This document shows, piece by piece, positions 19,991-30,234 of a DNA stretch of 64,000 bases (position 1 is the stretch's first letter; the number at the start of each line of letters is the position of its first letter). A program made the position numbers and the translations under genes. The stretch is from Chitinophagaceae bacterium. Lineage in GTDB: Bacteria; Bacteroidota; Bacteroidia; Chitinophagales; Chitinophagaceae. The stretch is from NCBI GenBank assembly GCA_947381435.1, contig CANCVE010000011.1, positions 1 to 64,000 of the forward strand. The letters are read 5' to 3'. The notes under the pieces are model-generated. The model ran no database searches. It saw only the letters and a program-made list of their open reading frames with translations, and was not told where the DNA came from.

Positions 19991-22900
19991 CTATCGTACT
20001 AAATTTACAGACCCTTTCTTAGTAATTGTATTAAGCTTATTATCTACATCTTTTACTGTAATTCTAGCCGTATACACATATACCCCTGCAGGCATTTCTT
20101 GACCATTATACTTTCCATCCCAACCTATTCCATCTCCACCAATGGTGTTTATATCAGTAGTATGATAAACTAATGCACCCCAAGGGCTATATACATTAAA
20201 ATCTATTGCGGTGATAAACTGACCAAATATTTTGAAAGTACTATTTTCCTTTTTACTATTTGTAGTAGGACTGAAGAAGTTCGGAATGTAGATATCGTCA
20301 AGTGGTTTCAAAATATTGATTGCCACTCCCGTAGAAGCCTTACATCCCGCATTATCAGTAATTGTATATACTAATGAATCTGGACCGAACGTCTTTCCTG
20401 TAACAGAAACTGTCTGTCCACTTCCAACTATGTTTGAATTAGGATTTGGATAAAAACTCCATACCCCCTTGTTGACAGTTGAATCATGAAAACGGATTGA
20501 CAATCCAATAGGAACACTTAATCCATCCAAAACATCAATTTTAGCAACGTAAGGAGTTGTGACCCTTATTGGTAATGTAACCGCCGTATCGCACCCATTA
20601 GTTATAATTTGGTACTTAACAGTGTCTGTACCTACCGAAACACCACTCAATTCTCCAGTAGAAGTTATTGTTGCTTTACTGTTATATAATGTCCAGACAC
20701 CACCTGTAAAACCGTTGTTAGATAAAGGCAATGTTTTTCCAACACAAATACTGCTATCTATCAGACCAGTGATTGGTGCTATTCCTGGAATTGCATTTAC
20801 TGCTATTGGACTCGAAACGGAATCCCTACAATTATTGGCGTCTACCACTACATATTTAATGGTGGTGCTTCTACTAGGAGCTAAACCAATTACAACGCCA
20901 TCTGTTGTAATCCCCGCTATGGATGGGTCTAACGAACTCCAAGTACCAACAGCACCAATTGCTGCGCTATCTTTTAGCGTAATTGTTCGTCCATGACAAA
21001 CAGCGACAGAACCACCAATAGCTGGTACAACAGGTAAGGAATTTACAGTAAATACCTGACTTACAGAATCATGACAACCTGTAGTTTTATCTGTCACTTT
21101 GTAACCAACATTTGCGGTACCAGCTGCTAAAGCTGTTACGAATCCTTTGTTAGTTAGGCTTGCAATTGAAGTTTTGTCTATACTCCAGTCCCCTTTTATT
21201 ACTGCTGCATCTGTAAGTGTAGTGGTATCCTTTAAACACAATTTAAAATTACCAGCAATGAGAGGAACTACAGGTAAGCTATTCACCTTGATATTTACAT
21301 AGTTAGTAGAATCTGAAAGATCTTTCAAAGTAGAGCCACATCTGTTAACTGCTACAAATAAGATGGTTGCATTTCCACCGTCAACTCCTACAAATACCCC
21401 TTTAGCATGGTTTCCATCTATTGTTTTCAAATTGTTGCCGTCTTGCTTTATCACACTCCATGAGTAGGTATTTGCCCCTCTGATGTTATTGGTAATGGTT
21501 AAAGTATCTCTAGAACAAATAGGATTATTGTAAGTATAGTCTCCCTTTACAGGTTCGCCCACAATAATTACTGTATCAATGTGGTAACTTCCACATTGCT
21601 GTGTAATAGTATACCTTATTGTTGCTAACCCACCACTAATACCCGTAACCAATCCACTGTTTTGGTCGATGGTTGCTAAATTAGTGTTTAAGCTTTCCCA
21701 TACACCACCAGTTGCGTTATTATTCAGTTGCAATGAATTGTTGTTAGGTTTGGTACAAACAATGGTATCATTTGCAGTGATAGGATACTTGGTTGGGGCA
21801 GTAATAACAGTAATAGACTTTGAGGTGCTGAAGGCCCCACAGGTATTTTTAACGGTATAGTAAATAGTTGCTGTTCCTACTGTTTTTCCTGTTGCAATAC
21901 CAGTAAGAGAATCGATGGTAGCCACTAGAGTATCAGCCTCTTTAATTGACCAAACACCACCTGTAATTACATCATTTTTAAAAGTATTGCTAGTACCTAC
22001 ACATAGGTTATTGGCTCCATCGATAGTACCTGCATCTGTAGGTGGCCCTACTTGAATAGTTACACTACTAGAAGCATTAACCACATCATTTGTACAATTA
22101 TTATAAGCGGTATAAGTAATGTGGGCAACGCCAGCACTTACCGAAGTAACCAAGCCATTTGTATCTACTGTTGCAATATCTGTTCTATCACTTAACCATG
22201 TATGCGCAGTATCTCCATGAACGTAAGCCGTTAATTGAATAGTCCCATTAGGAATTAAACAAATAGTCTTATTGCCAATAATAGAATCAATTACCGGTGG
22301 CCCAATTACCAATGTATCAATCCTTACAGTGTTACCACAATCTTGAGTGTAAATAGAGTCGTAGATATAAACCTTACCATTACCAACTGCTGTTACGATG
22401 CCTGCATTTTGTAAAACAATACCATTTTCATCCTTGATTTCATAATTCTGAACAGTAGCAATACTATTATCACTTGTATACCAATGTCCCTGACTAGATG
22501 CATTATAAATGGTATCTATATTATTTGGTTCAGCAATACAACGGAACTTGTAGATCATAGAGTCTTGGGCAATGCTACTCAAGCTAACATTAATTGATAA
22601 ATTAGCAGAGTTTGAACAGAGCGTTGTTGGATCAGTAACTGTGTAAGCCACGTTTGCGCTACCTTCTGCCAAACCTGTAACCTTTGCAGAATCAATTCCA
22701 TTCATTAACCCAAACGGATCTACTTTTATAGTTGATGGTGAATTTACAGACCACACACCACCAAGTGTTGTTTCGCTTAAGCCTTTGAATGAACCCACAC
22801 AAACAGAAGGAGCAAGTGAGCCATCACCTAATATTTCACCAGTAATAGGTGCAACAAAAGGAATAGGGTTCACAGTTATAAATATTGCGTTACTTGTATC

Positions 22901-25603
22901 ATTAGGGTTTGCTAAACAAGGTTCCCCACTATGCATCACCACAAAAATAGAATCCAACCCTACTGGCATATCTCTAGCAGAAATCTGTAATGGCAGAGAT
23001 ATACCAGCTGGTTGGTGTAAGTTACCATTTATATATATGTCAAAATTAGTTGCTGGATTATTTAAAGACCTATCATCCTTCCCTGGATCTAGATATAATG
23101 TAAAAACTTCGTTTTGACAAACGGACTTTTTATTTACTGTCGAATCGATAGAGATAAAGGTAGTATAAGGATCTGTAATAATCACACGTAACCCAGCCCA
23201 AGCGGTATCATGAGGTTGTGTACAGGCAACACTGCTTCTTACCCTTAGTGTAATAGTGTCATTTGCAACAACCTGATTGTAAACATAGGGAGTACTATCA
23301 TATACATCTTTACCATTTAATGTCCACAGATAACTAGGTTTTGTACCTAGGTTTGTTCCCGAAGGTGAAAGCAACACACTAGTTACATTATCGTTTTTAC
23401 AAAAAGGAATGTTTTGACTTGATGTTATTGTAACACTTACCGGCGGCGGATAAGGATCAAAAGTAGCAATGTTGTAAATCTTTAATTCTGAAGTATCGCT
23501 TACTACAAAACATTTGTTAGTAGTATTGATAATCTGTACAGCAATGGTGTCTGCACCATAATACAAACCTCCATTACTGATAAAGCGCGAAGTATCTCCA
23601 ATGGAAAAGACGGTATCCGTACCAATTCTTGCACTATCCGTACCTGCATATAGCGATACTGGTCCATTTTGTACAATCACACCATTTTTATACCAGATAA
23701 ACTTAGGGTTGCTACCAGCACCATTCAAACTATCTGTAGTAGCAGTAAACTGTACACTATCTATAAACGGTCTCATACACAATCCGAACTGTGTTGCTTC
23801 AATCTTAATCACAGTTGGATTAACAACAGGAATAACATGCATGTGAATGGTGTCACTAATACTAACTAAAGTATCTGGAGGGATGGTTAAAGTAGAGTCA
23901 TAATACGGGCAACTCTGTGTTTTCTTAGCAATCAGTACAGCGTAAACAGTTGAGTCGCCCAATGCACCCGCAAAGTTGTTTGCCACAAATGTTTTCTTCA
24001 CACCATCTGTATCATGATATAGTAGTGTATCTCTAAATGCCAGTGATCCACCCACAAACCACTCTAGTTGATACCTTGCCGATGTATCCATCTTGTCTAA
24101 AATCGCATCCGTACTAAGTACAGCCCTGAAAGTGTCAATACCATTAGCACAAATAGAAGAATCTCCAGATATTTTTATGGTAGGAACAGGGATAGAATCT
24201 AACCCTCTAATTATAATGGTATCGTACAAATCTTTTTTTACTATACACGGTACATTACTATTCATGTGAAAAAGTAGCGTATCAACACCACTTACTATAT
24301 TACTGTCAATATAAGTAGAATCAAACGAGACCACAACCCCATTTCTTATCCATTCGTATTTATCTGAACTAGATGAGGAATCAGGATGTGCGTGAAACTT
24401 TGCCCGACTTCCCTTACAAAATCCCACATATAGGAGCGATGAATCAATAACGCCTGATGTATCAATAAAAAAATGATTGTAAAAGGGTTTTGAAAGGGTA
24501 TCTTCTACCGTTATAGTAGCATGCAGAGGCGGTGGTACCGCAACAACACTTGGTCTTGTGTAATAACCAGTCGCGAAACTGTTTTTTCCTGTAATACACT
24601 TTAGCTCAGTGGTACCTATTAGTGTAATGAGCGAACCCTTTTTTAAAATAACTGTAAGCGTATCGCCACCATAGTAGGTAGTATCGGTAAGGCCAGCGCC
24701 ATTTACAGTAAAAATGGTATCTGCTACTCCATCTACATACCAAGTAAAATTAACATCTTTAGGATTGAGGGTAAGTCCACCCTTTGTTAAAAGCACTTGT
24801 TTAGGAGCACACTCGCGTACAGTATCATATATAGGTTTAAGGGTTAAGGTATCAAACCCAATTTGGAATATTTGCATCCTTGGATCCGCAGAGATAGTGA
24901 ATTTAAACGGACTAGTTGCTGGTATTAGTAAAGTTTTAATCCAATCATTTGTTGCATTCAAATTATTAGCAGGAAGATCGGCTCCATTTACAACTAAACC
25001 AACTTGCCAATCACTAACCGAGGTTGTGAAATTTGGAGGATCAATTGGATTCTTGAGCAAGGCTACCACACCTTGCTTATTTGAAAATCCAAGTCCCTGC
25101 GGTGATGGCAAAATCGAGTCTCTAGAAGGAATAGAAGCAGTGTCTACATTGGCACTATCTATTATTTCGAGACTACTAAGCGGTATCACATGAAAATTGG
25201 GAATAACAGCTGTAAAAAAAGATTTAGGAATATCAGAGTTTATATTTTTATCATTATAAACCAAAATTTGAGTTCCAAAAGAGATAGAATCCCAAGGAGC
25301 CTTTGCTGGAAATCTATATTTACCGGAACCAATTCCCCAATAAGTATTACCTCTGAATGTGAATGTAGAGTCAAGATTAGTATCATAAATGGCAATACCA
25401 CTTAGGTTAGCAATACTATCGCCTCCAGTAGCTTCACTACACGTGTTTTTTCCATCTACCAATAACTGTATATAATCATTTCCGGGCGTATATCCTTTAG
25501 ATACCTGAGTGGTAACCAACTTAAACTTGGGTGATTGAGCCGCAGCTGACAAGCAAAATGATACAAATAGGAGTAATAATATATTCTTTACCATAATAAA
25601 CAA
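19991..25603 (-). CDS. giant Ig-like (BIG2) repeat adhesin with gliding motility-associated (T9SS type B) C-terminal domain
   Basis: 1870 aa; repeated GVW...V(T)GxxxGTAxIxYT units; C-terminus IYIPNFFSPTTNSKKENSTFKIFG...FNVYSPWGALVYHTTD...WDGKYNGQEMPAGVYVYTARIT. Confidence 0.92.
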   Translation of the reverse strand: MFIMVKNILLLLFVSFCLSAAAQSPKFKLVTTQVSKGYTPGNDYIQLLVDGKNTCSEATGGDSIANLSGIAIYDTNLDSTFTFRGNTYWGIGSGKYRFPAKAPWDSISFGTQILVYNDKNINSDIPKSFFTAVIPNFHVIPLSSLEIIDSANVDTASIPSRDSILPSPQGLGFSNKQGVVALLKNPIDPPNFTTSVSDWQVGLVVNGADLPANNLNATNDWIKTLLIPATSPFKFTISADPRMQIFQIGFDTLTLKPIYDTVRECAPKQVLLTKGGLTLNPKDVNFTWYVDGVADTIFTVNGAGLTDTTYYGGDTLTVILKKGSLITLIGTTELKCITGKNSFATGYYTRPSVVAVPPPLHATITVEDTLSKPFYNHFFIDTSGVIDSSLLYVGFCKGSRAKFHAHPDSSSSSDKYEWIRNGVVVSFDSTYIDSNIVSGVDTLLFHMNSNVPCIVKKDLYDTIIIRGLDSIPVPTIKISGDSSICANGIDTFRAVLSTDAILDKMDTSARYQLEWFVGGSLAFRDTLLYHDTDGVKKTFVANNFAGALGDSTVYAVLIAKKTQSCPYYDSTLTIPPDTLVSISDTIHMHVIPVVNPTVIKIEATQFGLCMRPFIDSVQFTATTDSLNGAGSNPKFIWYKNGVIVQNGPVSLYAGTDSARIGTDTVFSIGDTSRFISNGGLYYGADTIAVQIINTTNKCFVVSDTSELKIYNIATFDPYPPPVSVTITSSQNIPFCKNDNVTSVLLSPSGTNLGTKPSYLWTLNGKDVYDSTPYVYNQVVANDTITLRVRSSVACTQPHDTAWAGLRVIITDPYTTFISIDSTVNKKSVCQNEVFTLYLDPGKDDRSLNNPATNFDIYINGNLHQPAGISLPLQISARDMPVGLDSIFVVMHSGEPCLANPNDTSNAIFITVNPIPFVAPITGEILGDGSLAPSVCVGSFKGLSETTLGGVWSVNSPSTIKVDPFGLMNGIDSAKVTGLAEGSANVAYTVTDPTTLCSNSANLSINVSLSSIAQDSMIYKFRCIAEPNNIDTIYNASSQGHWYTSDNSIATVQNYEIKDENGIVLQNAGIVTAVGNGKVYIYDSIYTQDCGNTVRIDTLVIGPPVIDSIIGNKTICLIPNGTIQLTAYVHGDTAHTWLSDRTDIATVDTNGLVTSVSAGVAHITYTAYNNCTNDVVNASSSVTIQVGPPTDAGTIDGANNLCVGTSNTFKNDVITGGVWSIKEADTLVATIDSLTGIATGKTVGTATIYYTVKNTCGAFSTSKSITVITAPTKYPITANDTIVCTKPNNNSLQLNNNATGGVWESLNTNLATIDQNSGLVTGISGGLATIRYTITQQCGSYHIDTVIIVGEPVKGDYTYNNPICSRDTLTITNNIRGANTYSWSVIKQDGNNLKTIDGNHAKGVFVGVDGGNATILFVAVNRCGSTLKDLSDSTNYVNIKVNSLPVVPLIAGNFKLCLKDTTTLTDAAVIKGDWSIDKTSIASLTNKGFVTALAAGTANVGYKVTDKTTGCHDSVSQVFTVNSLPVVPAIGGSVAVCHGRTITLKDSAAIGAVGTWSSLDPSIAGITTDGVVIGLAPSRSTTIKYVVVDANNCRDSVSSPIAVNAIPGIAPITGLIDSSICVGKTLPLSNNGFTGGVWTLYNSKATITSTGELSGVSVGTDTVKYQIITNGCDTAVTLPIRVTTPYVAKIDVLDGLSVPIGLSIRFHDSTVNKGVWSFYPNPNSNIVGSGQTVSVTGKTFGPDSLVYTITDNAGCKASTGVAINILKPLDDIYIPNFFSPTTNSKKENSTFKIFGQFITAIDFNVYSPWGALVYHTTDINTIGGDGIGWDGKYNGQEMPAGVYVYTARITVKDVDNKLNTITKKGSVNLVR

Positions 25604-26199
25604 TCATTGAAATAGCCACGAAAGTACCAATAATACCAATTTAGCGATTAACTTTTTTTTATATTCCTCGATTTTAATGGCTTTTATGTGAAATAATGTC
25701 AACAAACTATAACGTTTTATAGCTCAAACCATTTATTCAACTGCTTCAGACGACTATTGAAAACGTTATAAACAAAAAATAAGCGCGCTAGAACAGGCTG
25801 AAAATTGTGGAGATAGTCAGTACCAATATTACAACACCAATAAAGTATCAGCATCCCCGATGTCTTGCTGACGAAGGAAGCATCTAACCAAATAAAGATC
25901 AATTACATTTTGTCGAGTAAAAGGCATTTCCATTTCAAAACAGGTTTATGTAGCAAAATAAGTTTCTTCGTAAACTCAGGAGGACATTGCGGGGCTATGG
26001 TGCAGTTGGTAAATTTCTACTTTTTCAGCTTTTTCTGTCAAAAAACACTCGAAAATGCTAACAAAATCACAATACTCGCAACAATAAAAACTTTTTTACG
26101 TCTGAATCAACTTTTTACCAGTGTATCATTGAAAAGTAATTAAATACTTATCCAATTATTACACTCACCTTTGAAGACAAATAAAAAGGCATTGAAAAT

Positions 26200-26440
26200 A
26201 GGGTGTGTAACCGGATACAAAATGCCTCTAGTTCTTTGAATAAAGCATCTAATTTTAGTATAGACGCACGTGCATTCAGTTTGGCAACGGATGATACCAA
26301 CCCAGAAACAGGCGTTTATATGTTAAAATGGTGTAAAGTTGGCACAAACACATAGAGGTTTGGCTTGGTAACAAGCAAAATGAAACTGATTTCAAGTGCT
26401 TTGAAACAAAAAGCTCAGGCTAAAATTGGGAAAACACAGA
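26200..26440 (+). pseudogene. possible degraded ORF (frameshifted)
   Basis: Frame 1: NRIQNASSSLNKASNFSIDARAFSLATDDTNPETGVYMLKWCKVGTNT*; continuation in another frame: IEVWLGNKQNETDFKCFETKSSG*. No assignable family. Confidence 0.4.
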
Positions 26441-26455
26441 TAATCCATTAAAAAA

Positions 26456-26503
26456 CAACTGTATTGAGTTTGAATGCACGTGCATCGAAACTCAATACAG
26501 TTG
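26456..26503. repeat. nested palindrome: 16-bp perfect stem enclosing the 12-bp palindrome ATGCACGTGCAT
   Basis: CAACTGTATTGAGTTT-GA-ATGCACGTGCAT-CG-AAACTCAATACAGTTG. Confidence 0.9.
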
Positions 26504-26646
26504 ACATTATGTTAAAACCGTGCATTTCAAAAAAACTTTAACACCAAGTGCTTCCATTAAAAATTTTTCCCTCTATTTTCTGTATTGATGGCTTACGAAA
26601 ACATGGTTTAACAAATATATTTTAAACAATTTTAAATCGTAAAATC

Positions 26647-27261
26647 ATGTCACAAGCAGTATTAGGTTTCAGAGGATTAACAGTAACACAAATTGTAGTA
26701 CGCACAAGAGAAATTGCGGATGCCACTGAGGGCAACGCCAACTATACCACGCCAATTCCTACCCTACTTCAAATTAGAGACTCTGCTAGTTTATTGGAAT
26801 CAAAGTACAACCTTTCCCGCAAGAAAGGCCCAGCAGCTACAAATGTGATGAAACTTCAACTGAAGGCACATAGAATTTTGATGGTTAAATTTTTAGCTTA
26901 CATCCAGCAAGCAAGTGGTGGCGACGCTACAAAGATAGAAAGTGCTTCATTAACCGTAAAAGGTGGCCCTACATCATCCCAAGTACTCGGCAGGGTATAT
27001 GGTTTGAAGGGGAAAACAAGCGAAATGATTGGTCAGTTGATATTGTCTTGGGATAAATTAGTTGGAGCAAACCGTTATGTTGTTCAATCAAGTCCCGATA
27101 ACACCACTTTTAAAGACACCGAAGATACACCCTCAAAAACTACCGTAACCATTAGCAATCTTCCCCCAGGCAATACAGCCTATTATCGAATAGCTGGCAT
27201 AAATACGCATGGGCGTGGAGCTTATAGTATTCCAATAAAAGTAAGTGCCGGTGAAGCATAA
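26647..27261 (+). CDS. fibronectin type III-domain protein, no obvious signal peptide
   Basis: C-terminal FN3-like: LSWDKLVGANRYVVQSSPDNTTF...VTISNLPPGNTAYYRIAGINTHGRGAYSIPIKV. Confidence 0.7.
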   Translation: MSQAVLGFRGLTVTQIVVRTREIADATEGNANYTTPIPTLLQIRDSASLLESKYNLSRKKGPAATNVMKLQLKAHRILMVKFLAYIQQASGGDATKIESASLTVKGGPTSSQVLGRVYGLKGKTSEMIGQLILSWDKLVGANRYVVQSSPDNTTFKDTEDTPSKTTVTISNLPPGNTAYYRIAGINTHGRGAYSIPIKVSAGEA

Positions 27262-27366
27262 TAGGGGTTTAGTCTCCATAAAAAAACACAAGTACTGATA
27301 AATAGAAACAGCTTTTAGTGATTCACAACAATACTAGTATTTGTTTCATTTTAAGTTTATAAAAGA

Positions 27367-27564
27367 CTACTGATTAGGATTTGCCTTTGATTTTGTCTCC
27401 ACTAAACAATTCTGGCAAAGGCAGTCAAACCCTGTGCTTGATAAAATGCTCCTTGATGCTTCATCGAATTCAACACCATAACATTGGCAGTTTACAATAT
27501 CACCCACATTGCAGATAAAAGCGCTGTTGCACCTGGGACAATGTTTCTCTTCTGGCTTTTCCAT
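27367..27564 (-). CDS. cysteine-rich CWC-like small protein
   Basis: 65 aa: HCPRCNSAFICNVGDIVNCQCYGV...FDCLCQNCL. Confidence 0.7.
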   Translation of the reverse strand: MEKPEEKHCPRCNSAFICNVGDIVNCQCYGVEFDEASRSILSSTGFDCLCQNCLVETKSKANPNQ

Positions 27565-27592
27565 TATTACAAACTGAATTAGGTTATTCCAA

Positions 27593-28774
27593 TTAAACCT
27601 TCACAGTTGCAGCCAACCAAGCCATTACACCGATGCCAGTTTCGATGGCGCTTTCATCTATATTGAACTTTGGGGTATGTACATTATGAACAATTCCCTG
27701 TGCTTCATTACGTACTCCAAGTCGGTAAAAACAGCCTGGAACTATCTGTGTGTAATAGCCAAAATCTTCAGCACCCATACGTATTTCGGTTTCTTCTACC
27801 TTTTCTTTTCCCATATAAACATCTGCCTGTTGCCAAGCCGCTTCTGTAAATGCGGGATCATTATCAACCGTAGGGTAACCAACATCTATCTTAAAATCTA
27901 TTTCTGCACCCATCGATTCTACCAAACCAACCGCTTGTTTGGTCATCAATTCATGCGCTTTAAAACGCCAAGCCTCATCCATTGCCCTAAATGTGCCCAT
28001 CATTTTCACCTCACTCGGAATCACATTAGTGGTATGTCCGCCCTGAATACTACAAATACTTAACACAGACGGAGAAAGCGGATTACAGTTTCTACTGATA
28101 ATCTGTTGCAGACTAACAATCATCTGCGAAGCAATTAAAATAGTATCTGCCGTTAGATGAGGTGCCGCCGCATGACCACCCTTGCTGCGGATGGTAATAT
28201 ATATTTCATCGGCACTTGCCATCACCCTACCCTTTCTAAAACTAAGTTTGCCAACTTCTAAACTAGGGTTTACGTGTAAGGCAATGATGCCTTGAGGACG
28301 GGGATTATCCAACACGCCTTCCTTAATCATATAGCTAGCACCACCAGGGTTGCGTTCTTCACCAGGTTGAAAGATGAGTTTTATGGTTCCTTCAAAGTCG
28401 TCTTTTATTTCATTCAATATCTTGGCTGCACCCAATAAAACCGTGGTATGCACATCGTGACCGCAGGCATGCATCACTCCCTGATTCTTCGATTTATAAG
28501 GCACATCATTTTCTTCGTCAATGGGCAAGGCATCCATATCGGCACGTAAAGCGATAATACGGCTCTCTGGATTCTTTCCTTTTATCAATCCAACAACTCC
28601 TGTTGTAGCTTTTATCTCGAAGGGAATACCAATGGCAGTCAGTTTATCCTGCACAAATTGACTAGTATTAAACTCTTGGTAACTCAATTCTGGATTGGCA
28701 TGAATGTGCCTCCTGATAGCAATACTTTCTGGAGCATAGTCAGCAGCCAGTTGTTTTATTTTTTGTAATAACAT
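27593..28774 (-). CDS. M20-family amidohydrolase/peptidase
   Basis: RRHIHANPELSYQEF, ALRADMDALPIDEENDVPYKS, GVMHACGHDVHTTVLLGAA, MGAEDFGYYTQ. Confidence 0.93.
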   Translation of the reverse strand: MLLQKIKQLAADYAPESIAIRRHIHANPELSYQEFNTSQFVQDKLTAIGIPFEIKATTGVVGLIKGKNPESRIIALRADMDALPIDEENDVPYKSKNQGVMHACGHDVHTTVLLGAAKILNEIKDDFEGTIKLIFQPGEERNPGGASYMIKEGVLDNPRPQGIIALHVNPSLEVGKLSFRKGRVMASADEIYITIRSKGGHAAAPHLTADTILIASQMIVSLQQIISRNCNPLSPSVLSICSIQGGHTTNVIPSEVKMMGTFRAMDEAWRFKAHELMTKQAVGLVESMGAEIDFKIDVGYPTVDNDPAFTEAAWQQADVYMGKEKVEETEIRMGAEDFGYYTQIVPGCFYRLGVRNEAQGIVHNVHTPKFNIDESAIETGIGVMAWLAATVKV

Positions 28775-28781
28775 CTTTTTT

Positions 28782-28844
28782 AATGTTTAGTGATTAATGT
28801 TTAAAGATTAATATCTAATCACTAAACATTAATCATTAATTACT
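28782..28844. repeat. 7-bp phased tract (9 units) containing a 16-bp perfect inverted repeat
   Basis: AATGTTT AGTGATT AATGTTT AAAGATT AATATCT AATCACT AAACATT AATCATT AATTACT; 28781-28796 is complementary to 28816-28831. Confidence 0.88.
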
Positions 28845-29260
28845 CACTGATCATTATTCATCGTATATTCAACCGCATCTTCTACCACATAAACTCCTTG
28901 TGGATATATTTTACTCAGTTGCTGACGGAACTTCTCAGCATCATCTCTATTAATAAAATTGCCTATCCTTACTTTAAAATAAGGAGAGTTATAGGTAAGA
29001 TAAGCCTTTTGATCAGTAAACTTGGAGAGAACTTCAGACTTAACCTTATTTGCCTGATCTCTATTGGTAGTACTTAGAATTTGAATTCTGTAACCCTTGT
29101 AAAGTCCAGAGCTAGTCATCATACTTGTACGCTTATTTATTTCTGCTTGCTTATCGGAAAGTACATCCAAACGAGGATCCTTTCTTACAATGATGGTATC
29201 ATTGGCTAACAAATGACTACTTGCTATTAAAATTGCGATGAGAAATACGATGTGTTTCAT
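28844..29260 (-). CDS. SPOR-domain secreted protein
   Basis: Signal peptide; GYRIQILSTTNRDQANKVKSEVLSKF...YFKVRIGNFINRDDAEKFRQQLSKIYPQGVYVVED. Confidence 0.82.
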   Translation of the reverse strand: MKHIVFLIAILIASSHLLANDTIIVRKDPRLDVLSDKQAEINKRTSMMTSSGLYKGYRIQILSTTNRDQANKVKSEVLSKFTDQKAYLTYNSPYFKVRIGNFINRDDAEKFRQQLSKIYPQGVYVVEDAVEYTMNNDQ

Positions 29261-29298
29261 GGGTAACTTTTATAGCTGCAAAGTAAATAAATTATAAT

Positions 29299-29374
29299 AG
29301 TCGAAAGTGAAAAGTCGGAAGTCGAAAGTAGGAAGTAAAGAACGGCTCACAACTTTTGACTAACGACTCACTAC
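29299..29374. repeat. pair of inverted 7-bp phased tracts (AGTNNNN x6, then NNNNGAC/TAC x3)
   Basis: AGTCGAA AGTGAAA AGTCGGA AGTCGAA AGTAGGA AGTAAAG ... TTTTGAC TAACGAC TCACTAC. Confidence 0.85.
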
Positions 29375-30112
29375 CTAAAGTAAAAGTGCCGCAATTGTAT
29401 AATCGGCAATGAGAATTAATATACATGAAACCACAACAGCACTTGTACTGGCACGACCAATTTCGAGAGAGCCACCTTTAACATTAAAGCCATAATAGGC
29501 CGGAATACTGCTTACAATGAAAGCAAATGCGTAAGATTTGTAGAAAGCAACCGTAATGTTATAAATGTTTAAGTTTTGGCGAAGACCAATATCATATAAA
29601 TCTGGGGCAAGTATACCGCTAAGGTTACCCGCCATCTTACCACCCCAGATACCTAAGAAAGCAGAAATAACAATTAGCCCTGGAATGACCACTAAGCCAG
29701 CGGCTATCTTAGGGAGTATCAAATAACTTTTTGGATTAATCCCCATTATTTCTAAGGCATCTATTTGCTCGCTAATGCGCATATTACCCAGTTCGCTCGC
29801 AATCTTACTTCCTATAACACCCGCCAAAACAATACTTAGTACGGTAGGAGAAAGTTCTAGAATCATACTATCCCTTACAATCTGCGCAACGGTTGTCATA
29901 GGAATTAGGGGACTCACTAACTGATAGGCCGTTTGTACCGTTGATACCGCACCTAAAAACAAGGAGATGATAACAACAATTGGCAATGCTCCAAAACCAA
30001 TTTCAGCACATTGATGCATGAATTCGTTCCAGTACATCTTGTTGTTTTCAGGTTTTGTAAACATGCCTTTCAGCATCAATATATAAGCGCCTATATGAGA
30101 AAATAACTTCAT
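29375..30112 (-). CDS. mlaE: MlaE-family ABC lipid transporter permease
   Basis: GFGALPIVVIISLFLGAVSTVQ, VRDSMILELSPTVLSIVLAGVIGSKIASELGNMRISEQIDALEIMGINP. Confidence 0.94.
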   Translation of the reverse strand: MKLFSHIGAYILMLKGMFTKPENNKMYWNEFMHQCAEIGFGALPIVVIISLFLGAVSTVQTAYQLVSPLIPMTTVAQIVRDSMILELSPTVLSIVLAGVIGSKIASELGNMRISEQIDALEIMGINPKSYLILPKIAAGLVVIPGLIVISAFLGIWGGKMAGNLSGILAPDLYDIGLRQNLNIYNITVAFYKSYAFAFIVSSIPAYYGFNVKGGSLEIGRASTSAVVVSCILILIADYTIAALLL

Positions 30113-30121
30113 TATTTTTTT

Positions 30122-30228
30122 AGTTGATAGTCAAAAGTCGATAGTTACAAGTAACATGAGTCTTACTATAAAAACAAATATATAGATTAGACTCGTTACT
30201 TACGACTATCGACTCTTGACTTATTACT
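30122..30228. repeat. pair of inverted 7-bp phased tracts (AGTNNNN x5 / NNNNACT x6)
   Basis: AGTTGAT AGTCAAA AGTCGAT AGTTACA AGTAACA (30122-30156); TTAGACT CGTTACT TACGACT ATCGACT CTTGACT TATTACT (30187-30228). Confidence 0.88.
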
Positions 30229-30234
30229 TCTTAA

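Noticed and set aside
19991-25603. Long antisense ORFs inside the giant adhesin and other genes
   Set aside because: Shadow ORFs opposite strongly supported coding sequence with repetitive codon usage.
25865-26143. 92-aa ORF in the gap after the adhesin gene
   Set aside because: Low-complexity, no motif; possibly eroded sequence, but cannot be assigned.
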